Source: JAMLHN01 sp035708745
Lineage (GTDB): Bacteria > Chloroflexota > Chloroflexia > Thermomicrobiales > UBA6265
Length of the DNA: 37,205 nucleotides
NCBI GenBank assembly: GCA_035708745.1
Contig: DASTFJ010000299.1
Span: forward strand, 1-37,205
Direction of reading: 5' to 3'
How positions within the stretch are numbered: position 1 is the stretch's first letter; every line of letters starts with the position of its first letter. The position numbers were made by a program, and so were the translations under genes. The notes beneath the pieces are model-generated. The model saw nothing but the letters and a program-made list of their open reading frames with translations, did no database searches and was not told the DNA's origin. Positions 15,008 to 22,599 of the stretch are shown piece after piece.

Positions 15008-15636
15008 TGTTGTTGCTCCATGGCGCGCCGGACTTCCGGATCGCCGGCCGACGGACCGCCATAGGCAGCGGCAAACGCCTTCCGCGCGCGGAACAGTCGC
15101 AATTTGCAGGCCGTTTCGGTAATGCCGAGCGCTTCGGCGGTTTCGATGAGGGAGAGTCCTTGATAGTGGCGCAGCAGCAATGCCGCGCTGTAATGCGGTG
15201 GCAGCTTGGCCAACGTTTTTTCGACGTCATGTTTCCGCGTGACCGAGTTTTCGATCTCGACATCGGCGGCTGGGTCGAACCCCGGTGCGAACGGAATCCA
15301 TTTGACGATCCGTTTGCGGCGGCCGTTGGAGATCGCCGTGTTGGTGGCGATACGGTAGAGCCAGGATTTGAAGGCGAGATCGGGACGCGTGTTCGGCAGC
15401 GCCTTGTAGGCCTTTTCGAAGGTGTCCTGGGTCAGGTCTTCGGCCAGCGCGCGATCGGACACCATCCGATGCAAGTAATTGAGAATCGGAGCATGGTATT
15501 GCTCGTAGAGCCGCTCGAATGCGACCGGGTCACCCGATCGCGCACGCGCAACCAGATCTCCGTCGTCGACCACCCAGCCGCTCTCCATTGCTTGCGCGGA
15601 GGTTCCGCGCGTTGTCCACGTGATTGCCTGACTCAT
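15004..15636 (-). CDS. ECF-family RNA polymerase sigma factor
   Basis: About 210 residues. Region 2 begins DGDLVARARSGDPVAFERLY and includes DLTQDTFEKAYKAL (the core-binding and -10 recognition helices). Region 4 includes LPPHYSAALLLRHYQGLS and the helix-turn-helix ETAEALGITETACKLRLFRARKAF. Sigma region 3 is absent, as expected for ECF factors. Start choice: the frame is open to an ATG at 15723, but the first 29 residues would be unconserved; ATG 15636 has GAGGAGG about 14 bases upstream, a rather long spacing, so 15723 remains possible. The stop overlaps the anti-sigma start as ATGA, giving coupled, roughly stoichiometric expression. Target promoters were not identified; autoregulation from the upstream region is likely but unproven. 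Confidence 0.9.
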   Translation of the reverse strand: MSQAITWTTRGTSAQAMESGWVVDDGDLVARARSGDPVAFERLYEQYHAPILNYLHRMVSDRALAEDLTQDTFEKAYKALPNTRPDLAFKSWLYRIATNTAISNGRRKRIVKWIPFAPGFDPAADVEIENSVTRKHDVEKTLAKLPPHYSAALLLRHYQGLSLIETAEALGITETACKLRLFRARKAFAAAYGGPSAGDPEVRRAMEQQQ

Positions 15637-15792
15637 TGCGGCCGGTGCGTCCTCCTCGGCGATTGAAACGCGCGATGGAGGATGCGGGTTTCGCGAGACG
15701 CCATTTGCGACTCGCTGATACATGGCTCCGGACCAGCGGCATTCAGCATACCAGCTTCGTGCCGGTCGGCTCGTGCCACCCTGTCACACGCA

Positions 15793-15808
15793 TGTTCCAC
15801 GTGGAACC
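15793..15808. promoter_or_regulatory. parS: parS-like palindrome
   Basis: TGTTCCACGTGGAACC contains a perfect 14-base palindrome (15794-15807). It differs from the widespread chromosomal ParB site TGTTTCACGTGAAACA at two symmetric inner positions and at the last base. It lies in the upstream region of the sigma factor gene, so an operator role for that gene is an alternative. Confidence 0.5.
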
Positions 15809-15836
15809 ATACGTACGGGATTCGATGCGGATCGAG

Positions 15837-15856
15837 CAGTCCACCCGGGTGGACTG
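15837..15856. promoter_or_regulatory. 20-base perfect palindrome upstream of the sigma gene
   Basis: CAGTCCACCC at 15837-15846 is followed immediately by its exact reverse complement. With no spacer and no T-tract it looks more like a protein-binding site than a terminator. It is about 30 bases from the parS-like site and on the promoter side of the sigma factor operon. Confidence 0.4.
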
Positions 15857-15898
15857 GGAGGCACGAAACGGAGTTGGGTCGTATGTGAAAAATGGTAC

Positions 15899-15995
15899 CG
15901 AGTCCTGAGCCCGGGGTCCTGAGACGCACGAACGACCGTGGACCAGGTCGGCGCTTCGAGCGTCGCAGGGCTCACACCCCAGGCCCCAGGGCGTT
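15899..15995. repeat. Intergenic CTGAG-rich repeat region, copy 2
   Basis: GAGTCCTGAGCCC and GGTCCTGAGACG are followed by GCTTCGAGCGTC and GCAGGGCTCACACCCCAGG. The order of modules matches 12290-12481. It lies between the SGNH hydrolase stop and the sigma gene promoter region. Confidence 0.45.
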
Positions 15996-16024
15996 TGCAA
16001 ACACGCTCTAATTCCTAACTCCAC

Positions 16025-16657
16025 CTATCCAACGATGCGGCGAACCTCGGCAGCGACCGCGTGCCCGAGCTTGGAGTGCTCCTCGGGGTCGATATGGATG
16101 CCGTCGACCTGGCTGGATACGATCACGCTGCCGGCGTCGAAGAAGTCCACCCCGACCGCATTGGCATAGAATGCGAATTGCTCCGGGAAGAGTCTCGATT
16201 TTTCGACCGAGCCGGCGAAGAGCAGGTCGAGTCCACCACCCGATTCGATGGTGGCCGGGGGCGCCATCAGCAGGACGCGCGGATTCTCGTCGTTGGGACC
16301 GGCCTGCGACCGCTTGGCGATCTCCGCCAGTTTCGACGCGCTTTGGGCGATATCGGCGGCGGAGCGGTTATTGCGCGCTTTCAGGTCGTTGGTGCCCAGC
16401 ATAATGATCATCAAATCGAACGGGCGGTGCGATTCGATGATGGGCGGGAGCTGCGCGCGGCCGTTTCGATCTTCTTCGATCGTGTCGTCGATATTGGTCG
16501 TGCGGCCATTGAGGCCCTCCTCGATCACCTTGTAGCCCGCGCCGAGCTCATGCTGCAGCACGCCGGTCCAGCGCACATCCGGTGGAAACCGTCCCACGCC
16601 TGTCGGATCGGCTCCCCAGGTATTCGAATCGCCGTAGCACACGATGACCTTGGTCAC
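16025..16657 (-). CDS. SGNH/GDSL-family arylesterase
   Basis: A 210-residue serine esterase. From the chosen start, Ser11 sits in CYGDSNTWG (block I), Gly/Asn lie in EGLNGRTTNIDD (block II region), Asn90 lies in MLGTND (block III), and the Asp/His dyad is D185-G-I-H188 near the C-terminus (block V), so all SGNH residues are present. The RFPPDVRWTGVL and VIEEGLNGRTTNIDD segments closely resemble the mycobacterial arylesterase/acyltransferase (MsAcT-like) group, which forms octamers and can perform acyl transfer as well as hydrolysis. No signal peptide is present, so the enzyme is probably cytoplasmic. Start: GTG 16657 follows GGGAGG by 5 bases; the frame extends 8 codons further, but that extension lacks such a site. 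It lies 33 bases downstream of the HAF-like gene on the same strand. Confidence 0.85.
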   Translation of the reverse strand: MTKVIVCYGDSNTWGADPTGVGRFPPDVRWTGVLQHELGAGYKVIEEGLNGRTTNIDDTIEEDRNGRAQLPPIIESHRPFDLMIIMLGTNDLKARNNRSAADIAQSASKLAEIAKRSQAGPNDENPRVLLMAPPATIESGGGLDLLFAGSVEKSRLFPEQFAFYANAVGVDFFDAGSVIVSSQVDGIHIDPEEHSKLGHAVAAEVRRIVG

Positions 16658-16690
16658 CCATTCCTCCCGTCGACGCGCCAACCGCGCTCG

Positions 16691-17785
16691 TTAGTTCCCC
16701 ATGATCGAAAGCACGACGGCATGCGATGCGCCGCCGGCGTCGATACCCGCGCAGAGGATTTGGCCGAGCTCATTGATCGAGACGGCTGTGGTGAGCGTCA
16801 GCCCCTCGATTCCCTGGCTCGTCTGATTGAGATCGAGCAGTGCATCCGGCGCCCAAACGACGGCAATCGACGCCGCGGATGCAGCGGCCGGAGTCGCGGT
16901 TGCCGGAGTGTTGAGCCCAATCGTCCCAGCCACCAGACCGTAGGTGTTCACGTCCGCCGCCATACTCCAGGCTTGGCCGTCGAGGGTTTGCAGTGGCGTC
17001 AGCGTTCCGTCGATCCACGAAAACGCCGTGATGCCATTGCCGAAGAGCTCCGTTTGCTCATCGGATGTCGTCGAATTCCCGACGACTAAGCCATGCTCGC
17101 TGATCGCGACCGCTTCGCTCTGCTTGCCGCCGATGACGCCCAACTCGACCGGATTGGCATCCAGACTCAGCAGGACCGCCATCTTGCCGCCGTCTTTGGT
17201 CACCCAACCGGTAATCTGGCCGAGTCCATTGATATCGGTTGCGGCTGAGGCGGCGTCCTTGGGGATACCTTTGAGCTCGCTGACTTCCTGTTTCGCCCAG
17301 ATCACCGCCTTGCGGTCCGCCAGCTTGGGATCGATCGCCGCTTCGCCAATGGCCGTGCCGCCCTGTTGCAAGGCAAATACCCGGCCGTCGAGCTGTTCGC
17401 CGGGCATTTCCGCCTGTCCCTTTGTGGTCAGCACAATCGGCACATCCCGCGCCGGGCTGCTGCCATCGCTGGCGCCTTCGATCCAGCCTCCGGCATTGTT
17501 CTCGTCGTCGATGCAGGTGGCATACGCCACCTCGTCCTTTTCGCCGAGCTGAGTAAACGCGCCATCCTGCACGATGAAGATGGCGTGCTTGTCCCCAGCG
17601 GCGGCGGAGACGACCGCCACGCCGTTGTTGTTCAACGCGATCGGCGTGACCGAGTCATAGCCATCGGGCAGCCCCAGATCGACCGAGGTATACGCAGCCT
17701 GGGCGAGGGTGGTGTGCCGGGACAGCCCGGCGGCCACGGCCAGCGCCATCGCGCTGGAGCCTCCCACGAATTGACGGCGGTTCAT
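16691..17785 (-). CDS. Exported HAF-repeat-like protein
   Basis: A 364-residue protein from ATG 17785, which has GGAGAG 6 bases upstream; the frame is open to 17905 but that part has no signal features. The N-terminus MNRRQFVGGSSAMALAVAAGLS has a twin-arginine-like NRRQF motif and a hydrophobic stretch, indicating Tat-type export. The mature part is a series of roughly 45-60-residue units built around [AD]I[NS]xxGxVVG (IALNNNGVAVVSA, DINGLGQITGWV, AISEHGLVVGNS, DVNTYGLVAGTI, SINELGQILCAG), typical of HAF-type extracellular repeats that form a beta-propeller-like fold. A Thr/Ala/Pro linker sits near residue 295. No catalytic residues are recognisable, so a binding or surface role is likelier than enzymatic activity. 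Confidence 0.75.
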   Translation of the reverse strand: MNRRQFVGGSSAMALAVAAGLSRHTTLAQAAYTSVDLGLPDGYDSVTPIALNNNGVAVVSAAAGDKHAIFIVQDGAFTQLGEKDEVAYATCIDDENNAGGWIEGASDGSSPARDVPIVLTTKGQAEMPGEQLDGRVFALQQGGTAIGEAAIDPKLADRKAVIWAKQEVSELKGIPKDAASAATDINGLGQITGWVTKDGGKMAVLLSLDANPVELGVIGGKQSEAVAISEHGLVVGNSTTSDEQTELFGNGITAFSWIDGTLTPLQTLDGQAWSMAADVNTYGLVAGTIGLNTPATATPAAASAASIAVVWAPDALLDLNQTSQGIEGLTLTTAVSINELGQILCAGIDAGGASHAVVLSIMGN

Positions 17786-17899
17786 GCGGCGCTCTCCGTG
17801 TGGTTTGCAACGGACGTCGACCCGCGGGGGCGACGGTAGTGGTTTCTGCCTGCCATCAAACCAGAGATTCGTGTGCGCGGCAAGTTCGAGGTGGGAAAA

Positions 17900-18042
17900 A
17901 GGCAATAGGCAATAGGCAATAGTGAAATGGAGTGTGGAAATAGGAAATGGGAAATGGAACGGTTGTCATGTGGCGGAAGCGCTCTGGCACTCTTCCAGCC
18001 CATTTCCTATTTCCGCTCACTTTTGCCTATTTCCTTTTGCCT
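17900..18042. repeat. Nested inverted repeat with GGCAATA tandem units
   Basis: GGCAATA is repeated three times from about 17901. A perfect 16-base arm (17936-17951, GGAAATAGGAAATGGG) is repeated inverted at 17999-18014, and an outer TTGCCTATTTCC / TTTTGCCT arm lies at 18023-18042. It is AT-rich relative to its surroundings. It sits 4 bases after the YihY stop and upstream of the HAF-like gene, so it could terminate YihY transcripts. Confidence 0.65.
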
Positions 18043-18045
18043 AAC

Positions 18046-19011
18046 TCAAATCGCATCCGAATACTGTTCCCGGTATTCCTCGATATAGCGCAGCTTTTCC
18101 GGATGCGCGGCCAGATCGGCGGCGCGCCGCTTGTCATAATGATGACCGATCACCCCGTTCACGACTGCACCCAGAATGAGTCCCAACCCGGCGAAGTTCA
18201 AAAAATAGAGGAGGATGATGGCGGTGCCAGCCGCGCCGTAGATATTCTGATACGGCACCCGTGAGGCGATGACCCCAAAGAGCTGGATCAACACCACCCA
18301 GGAGACGGTGCCGACCACCGCCCCGGGGATCGACATACGCGCGGTCAGCTCGACATCCGGCCCGACATAGTAGAGGATGAAGAGCACCGCAAAGGTGATG
18401 GCGATCGAGAGCACCAGCTGGGTCAGCTTGCCGAAATCCTGCAGGTAGCTGACATGTCCGAACCAGGCGATGAGCTGTCTGACGATGCGCCCGTTGAAAA
18501 ACGAGGCAGCCACCGTCAACACGAGCATGGCCGTAAAGAGCAGGGTCATACCCAGCGCCATGCCGCGCTTTTCGAGAATATTTCGGGTATTGCGAATACC
18601 GTAGGCGCGATTCGTCGCCTCGATCAGCGCCCCCGTGCCCGCCATTCCTCCCCACAGGGCCAGACCAACCGCGATCAGCGCGGTAAATGACGCGAGCTGC
18701 GTGCTCGCGCTGGAGATCGCCTGGTCGACCCCGGCCAGCAGGATCACATGGGCCTCGATAGGGGTCTGCCGGATGATGAACTGGCGCAGCTGGTCGGTCA
18801 CCGGAATGTGCAGATAGTGCTCCAACAGCGCGGCCGCGGACACCAGCACGAAGAGCGCCGGCAAGGCCGCGAACATCACGCTGAAAGCAACCTGCTTGGC
18901 CAGCCCCATCGCATCGATGCGCATGAACGAATTGATCGTCTCGCGAAAGAGCCTGACCGCGATGCGCTGGTCACGGCGCAGCTGGTCCCGCAGCGTCTGG
19001 ACTTTCTTCAT
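18046..19011 (-). CDS. YihY/BrkB-family inner membrane protein
   Basis: A 321-residue integral membrane protein. After a basic N-terminus (MKKVQTLRDQLRRDQ) there are about six transmembrane helices: one near 42-65 (VAFSVMFAALPALFVLVSAA), one near 115-140, one near 160-185, and three in the C-terminal half ending with YFLNFAGLGLILGAVVNGVI. The AFSVMFAALPALF segment and the YGAAGTAIILLYFLNFAG segment are characteristic of the YihY/BrkB family. These were once called ribonuclease BN, a misannotation, and their function is not established. The ATG at 19011 is preferred; the frame runs to a TTG at 19077, which overlaps an upstream palindrome. The last 30 residues are charged. It is divergent from the MFS/M20 genes. 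Confidence 0.85.
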   Translation of the reverse strand: MKKVQTLRDQLRRDQRIAVRLFRETINSFMRIDAMGLAKQVAFSVMFAALPALFVLVSAAALLEHYLHIPVTDQLRQFIIRQTPIEAHVILLAGVDQAISSASTQLASFTALIAVGLALWGGMAGTGALIEATNRAYGIRNTRNILEKRGMALGMTLLFTAMLVLTVAASFFNGRIVRQLIAWFGHVSYLQDFGKLTQLVLSIAITFAVLFILYYVGPDVELTARMSIPGAVVGTVSWVVLIQLFGVIASRVPYQNIYGAAGTAIILLYFLNFAGLGLILGAVVNGVIGHHYDKRRAADLAAHPEKLRYIEEYREQYSDAI

Positions 19012-19078
19012 GGCCGATGCCGCTGGAGAGGTCAAAACGTCGATTCGCCCGATCGCGGTAGGTATGCCGGTTTGCAAT

Positions 19079-19095
19079 GGGTACGAATCGTACCC
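19079..19095. promoter_or_regulatory. Operator-like palindrome between divergent genes
   Basis: GGGTACGA and TCGTACCC are exact reverse complements around one central A. It lies 68 bases upstream of the YihY start and about 180 bases upstream of the MFS start, a suitable position for a shared regulator. Confidence 0.4.
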
Positions 19096-19185
19096 GACCG
19101 CCGCGGCCCTGCTACGATTCCTGCCGCCGGTTCAGCTGACCGGCAACGAAGGGATCGATCTGTGGCCTACGTCCAGATGAGCGAT

Positions 19186-19266
19186 CTCCCGCTATTCGCC
19201 AATCGTCGCGCGATGGGAATAGCGGGAGGCGACGCGCGCCAGCGGTTCGCCTCTCCCACGGGAGAG
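19186..19266 (+). promoter_or_regulatory. Two hairpins in the MFS leader, one covering the ribosome binding site
   Basis: The first hairpin pairs CTCCCGCTATTC (19186-19197) with GAATAGCGGGAG (19217-19228), a perfect 12-base stem with a 19-base loop. The second pairs CTCTCCC (19251-19257) with GGGAGAG (19260-19266) around two bases; GGGAGAG is also the probable Shine-Dalgarno, 10 bases before the ATG at 19277. The CTCCC of the first stem could compete for the same GGGAG, so alternative pairings are possible. A two-base loop is too tight to be stable as drawn, so the stem probably opens by a pair. Confidence 0.4.
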
Positions 19267-19276
19267 TTCGTTCACC

Positions 19277-20620
19277 ATGCCAAAGAAACCGTCGAGATCA
19301 CCCTCAACTTCATCCCCTGACCGGTCGCCGCCGGAGCGGCTCCACGCCCGGCTGGCCGGTCCGTTCGCCGCGAACCCAGATTTCCTGCGCTGCTGGTTCG
19401 GCGAAGGCGTCTCGCAGCTGGGCAGCCAGATCAGCCTGATTGCGGTGCCGATCATCGCCGCGGTTGCGCTCGACGCCCCGCCGCTCCAGCTCGGCTTGGT
19501 TGCCGCCTGCGGTCAGCTGCCCGCGCTGTTGTTCGGGCTTTTCGCCGGCGAATGGCTCGATCGCCGCAAGCGCCGTCCGGTCATGATCGCCACCGATCTG
19601 GCTCGCGCCCTGGTCTCGCTCACCATTCCGCTTGCGGCCGTATTCGGCATGCTCACGATTCCGTTGCTCTGCATCGTGCTCTTCGCGCTCGGGAGTCTGA
19701 CCATCGTGTTCGATGTCGCCAATCTCTCGTATGTGCCGTCGCTGGTGCGGCGCTCCGAGCTGGTCGCCGCCAATAGCCGGTTGGAAGCCACCGCCAGCGG
19801 CGCGCAGGTTGCCGGACCGGCGCTGGGCGGCATGCTGGTCGGTTTGCTGACCGGTCCGGGAGCGCTGCTAATCGATGCCGGCTCGTTTGTTGTCTCGGCC
19901 ATCGCACTTCGACGGATCGAGACCCCGGAACCGGAACCGGCCGATCCGATCGCGCACGAGCCGATGCGCACGCGGATCGCCGGCGGGCTCCGTTTCGTCA
20001 TGGGCAATCCCATTCTGCGGGCGCTGGCTGGTTGCTCGGCGGTGACCAACCTGGCCGGCTACGCCTTTCTGGCGGTCTATGTGGCGTTCATGGTGCGGGA
20101 GCTGGGGTTGTCCGACTTCCAAGTGGGGCTGGTTTTCGCCACCGGTGGGGTGGGGGCGTTGGTCGGATCGGTGCTGGCCGGCAGATGCGCGGCCCGCTGG
20201 GGCACCGGGCCGGCGCTGATCGGCGCACAGCTCGGATTCGGTCTGACCGGTCTGCTGGTTCCGCTGGCCGTGCTCTTGCCGGCGGTGGCGCTGCCACTGG
20301 TAGTCGCCGCTGAATTTCTACAATGGCTGACGCTGCTGATCTACGCGGTCAATTCGATCAGCCTGCGCCAGCGGCTGGCGACGGACGAGATGCAAGGGCG
20401 CCTGCATGCCACCTTCGCGGTCGTCACCCGCGGGGTGCAACCGGTGGGGTCGATCCTCGGTGGGGTCATCGCCAGCATCATCGGGTTGTCGCTCACGCTG
20501 GTCGTCAGCGAGATCGGCATGCTGCTGGCCGTGCTCGTCCTGCTGCGCTCGCCACTCCGGCACAATAGCGGCGTCATTGGCGAAGCGGCCGAATCCGTTC
20601 CGGAGGCGGCGTTGTCATGA
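19277..20620 (+). CDS. MFS transporter (EntS-like efflux family)
   Basis: A 447-residue membrane protein with about 12 hydrophobic helices. After a basic, Pro/Ser-rich N-terminus, the segment FAANPDFLRCWFGEGVSQLGSQISLIAVPII is typical of the MFS_3/EntS-like exporters, and FAGEWLDRRKRRPVMIATDL is the MFS motif A region (GxxaDrxgrR) between helices 2 and 3. A long central loop (about 210-235) joins the two halves. Such proteins export small molecules by proton antiport; the cargo cannot be predicted. The ATG at 19277 follows GGGAGAG by 10 bases. The stop overlaps the start of the M20 peptidase gene (ATGA, 20617-20620), so the two form an operon. A transporter coupled to an amide hydrolase may point to export or turnover of a peptide-like or N-acyl compound (inference). 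Confidence 0.85.
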   Translation: MPKKPSRSPSTSSPDRSPPERLHARLAGPFAANPDFLRCWFGEGVSQLGSQISLIAVPIIAAVALDAPPLQLGLVAACGQLPALLFGLFAGEWLDRRKRRPVMIATDLARALVSLTIPLAAVFGMLTIPLLCIVLFALGSLTIVFDVANLSYVPSLVRRSELVAANSRLEATASGAQVAGPALGGMLVGLLTGPGALLIDAGSFVVSAIALRRIETPEPEPADPIAHEPMRTRIAGGLRFVMGNPILRALAGCSAVTNLAGYAFLAVYVAFMVRELGLSDFQVGLVFATGGVGALVGSVLAGRCAARWGTGPALIGAQLGFGLTGLLVPLAVLLPAVALPLVVAAEFLQWLTLLIYAVNSISLRQRLATDEMQGRLHATFAVVTRGVQPVGSILGGVIASIIGLSLTLVVSEIGMLLAVLVLLRSPLRHNSGVIGEAAESVPEAALS

Positions 20621-21771
20621 ATGAAAGGAATCCTCGCATGACCGAGCTGGGTGAGCTCGTTTCCAGACTGGTTTCGATCGAATCGGTCAATCCCGATCTG
20701 CAACCGGGCGCCACCGGGGAAGCCGCGATCGCGACCTTCGTGGCGGACTGGCTTCGCGCGCACGGTATCGAAACCGAGACGCAGGATGCCGCGCCAGACC
20801 GTCCCAATGTGATCGGCATCGTTCGCGGCTCGGGCGGCGGGCGCTCGCTGATGCTCAACGCGCACATGGACACCGTCGGCTTCGGGGGGATGGCCGATCC
20901 GCTCAGCGGCGCGATCGAGGAGAACCGGGTCTACGGCCGCGGCGCCTGGGATATGAAAGGCAGCCTGGGCGCCATCATGCTGGCCGCGCGGGATCTCTCG
21001 CTCGATCCACCGGCAGGCGATGTGATCGTGACCGCCGTGGCCGATGAGGAATATGCCAGCATCGGCACCCAGGCGATCGTGCAGAAATACACCGCCGATG
21101 GCGCCATCGTGACCGAACCGACCCAGCTCGAGCTCAGCGTCGCCCACAAAGGGTTCATTTGGTTCGACATAACGACAACCGGTGTCGCCGCGCACGGCTC
21201 ACGGGCCGATTTGGGCGTGGACGCCATCGCCAAGATGGGCAAGGTGCTGACCGGGCTCGATGCCTTGTCCGCTCGACTGCTGGCACAGCAGCCACACCCA
21301 TTGCTGGGCACGGGCTCGGTTCATGCCTCGCTGATCCGGGGTGGTAGCGAGCTGTCCAGCTATCCCGGGAGCTGCACGCTCTCGATCGAGCGCCGGCTCA
21401 TTCCGGGGCAGACCCCGGAGTTGGTCGAAGGGGAGCTGCGTGCCATTCTCGATGACGCCGGCACGGGTGATGCCCAGTTCCAGGCGACCATGGAAGCTGG
21501 CCTCTACCGGACCCCGTTCGAGCAAGATCTCGCCGATCCGATCGTGACGGCCGTGCGCGAAGCAGCCACCGAGATTCTGGGGGCGACGCCGATCTATGCC
21601 GGCGAGGCCGGTTGGATGGATTCGTCGATTCTCTCGGATGCCGGTATTCCCACCGTCATCTTCGGTCCCGATGGCGCCGGCGCCCACGCCGACGAGGAAT
21701 GGGTCGATCTCGACACGCTCGAACAATGCCGCCGGATCTACGTTCGCGCCGCCCGCATGTTTTGTGAGTAG
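20617..21771 (+). CDS. M20-family metallopeptidase (ArgE/DapE-like)
   Basis: A 384-residue di-zinc amidohydrolase with all key residues: His83 and Asp85 in NAHMDTVG, bridging Asp112 in GRGAWDMKG, the catalytic/ligand Glu pair 144-145 in DEEY, and a C-terminal His in GAGAHADEEW. The dimerisation domain lies at about 175-285 (AHKGFIWFDITTTGVAAHGSR). M20 enzymes remove N-acyl groups or cleave dipeptides (ArgE, DapE, carboxypeptidase G2 type). The exact substrate is not determinable; the overall pattern is closest to the ArgE/DapE/CPG2 group. Two starts are possible: the ATG at 20617, which overlaps the MFS stop and has GGAGG 10 bases upstream, or the ATG at 20638 with AAAGGA 9 bases upstream. 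It is probably cytoplasmic. Confidence 0.88.
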   Translation: MNERNPRMTELGELVSRLVSIESVNPDLQPGATGEAAIATFVADWLRAHGIETETQDAAPDRPNVIGIVRGSGGGRSLMLNAHMDTVGFGGMADPLSGAIEENRVYGRGAWDMKGSLGAIMLAARDLSLDPPAGDVIVTAVADEEYASIGTQAIVQKYTADGAIVTEPTQLELSVAHKGFIWFDITTTGVAAHGSRADLGVDAIAKMGKVLTGLDALSARLLAQQPHPLLGTGSVHASLIRGGSELSSYPGSCTLSIERRLIPGQTPELVEGELRAILDDAGTGDAQFQATMEAGLYRTPFEQDLADPIVTAVREAATEILGATPIYAGEAGWMDSSILSDAGIPTVIFGPDGAGAHADEEWVDLDTLEQCRRIYVRAARMFCE

Positions 21772-21775
21772 CTCG

Positions 21776-21870
21776 TCGTCCTGAGCAAACTCCCCCGTCA
21801 TCCTGAGCGGAGTCGAAAGCCTGCCCTGAGCGAAGTCGAATGGGGAACTCCTCGCCGCAGCGAGTGTCAC
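21776..21870. repeat. Dispersed intergenic repeat (DFAQGRLST family)
   Basis: It contains GTCGTCCTGAGC, GTCATCCTGAGCGGAGTCGA, CCTGAGCGAAGTCGAATGGG and then CTCGCCGCAGCGAG. The last module recurs near 31675-31688. The minus strand translates to FDFAQGRLSTPLRMT, a known repeat-derived sequence. It lies between the convergent M20 and DinB-like genes. Confidence 0.7.
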
Positions 21871-21905
21871 CAAACGACCCGCCACCGGTTCCGCAATCGG
21901 TTTGA

Positions 21906-22433
21906 TCAGGACGATGCGGCGGCCTTCCCGAGCGCTTCGATCTGCGCGCGATGATCGTCGAAATGGAGTCCGTAGTTCTCGGACATCACCGTGAGCAGGG
22001 ACCGCTCGCTGTCTTCCAGCCCGCGCTCGCGCGCTGGCGCCAGCAGGTCTTCCTCCGGGATCGCGGACACGACCTCGACCAACCGGGGGAAGACCCGGTC
22101 GCGCTCCGCTCGCACCTCGGCTGGCGACATCGTCACAATCGACTGCCGATACCACTCATTGATCGCATCGGTATCGCCCGCATCCCAGAGTGCGGCTGGC
22201 ATCCCGGTGGTCTCCGGTATCGGCGTGCCCGTACTCAGCAGCGGCATTTCCGCCTTCTGCCACGCCGTGACGTGCCCGGCATGATCGCGAACATTCCAGC
22301 CGGCGGCATCTACCGGTCCCAGCCACACCTCATCGGGCAATGCGTCGCTGGCGCGCACCAGGCCATCCCACTTGGTCTGCATGAATGTCAGCAGCTCCGC
22401 CTTGTTGGTGGGCGTCTTCATCGCATCGGCCAC
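21906..22433 (-). CDS. DinB / maleylpyruvate-isomerase-like four-helix protein
   Basis: A 175-residue protein of the DinB/YfiT superfamily. The pattern NVRDHAGHVTAWQ (first metal-binding His region) and HFDDHRAQI near the C-terminus (second His region) is typical of members that bind a divalent metal and act as thiol-dependent transferases or isomerases (for example mycothiol- or bacillithiol-dependent enzymes). Which thiol this organism uses is not visible. Start: GTG 22433 is preferred because AAAGGAG ends 7 bases upstream; an in-frame ATG 4 codons later (22421) has no good site. The longer open frame to 22526 is not supported. A GGCCAT-N6-ATGGCC palindrome lies about 45 bases upstream. Confidence 0.75.
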   Translation of the reverse strand: MADAMKTPTNKAELLTFMQTKWDGLVRASDALPDEVWLGPVDAAGWNVRDHAGHVTAWQKAEMPLLSTGTPIPETTGMPAALWDAGDTDAINEWYRQSIVTMSPAEVRAERDRVFPRLVEVVSAIPEEDLLAPARERGLEDSERSLLTVMSENYGLHFDDHRAQIEALGKAAASS

Positions 22434-22477
22434 GGCAGGGCTCCTTTGGTCATCGTGTATTGCGGATCGATCTTTCC

Positions 22478-22495
22478 GGCCATTCGAATATGGCC
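22478..22495. promoter_or_regulatory. Operator-like palindrome upstream of DinB-like gene
   Basis: GGCCAT and ATGGCC flank TCGAAT, an 18-base dyad located 45 bases before the GTG start. It is probably regulatory; no regulator can be named. Confidence 0.35.
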
Positions 22496-22534
22496 ATACC
22501 CCAGTATGAGCCATGGCGGAAGCCATTCAGAATC

Positions 22535-22564
22535 CAGAGTGCCCGGCCTCGGCCGGGCACTCTG
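22535..22564 (-). terminator. Strong hairpin after the FAD oxidase gene
   Basis: CAGAGTGCCCGGCC (22535-22548) pairs perfectly with 22551-22564 around a two-base centre. No T-tract follows on the minus strand. The position, 36 bases beyond the oxidase stop, suggests a transcript end or RNA-stabilising stem. Confidence 0.5.
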
Positions 22565-22599
22565 AACATTCCCGCTCGATGCGTCGGACGACCGCACGC

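Noticed and set aside
13466..15064. 532-codon Arg-rich plus-strand frame
   Set aside because: It arises from the repetitive Thr/Pro codons of the anti-sigma factor on the other strand; the product is almost pure Arg/Gly with no fold.
21199..22155. 318-codon minus-strand frame with SPFDFAQGRLST
   Set aside because: It crosses the M20 gene in antisense and an intergenic repeat; the DFAQGRLST peptide is a well-known repeat translation artefact.
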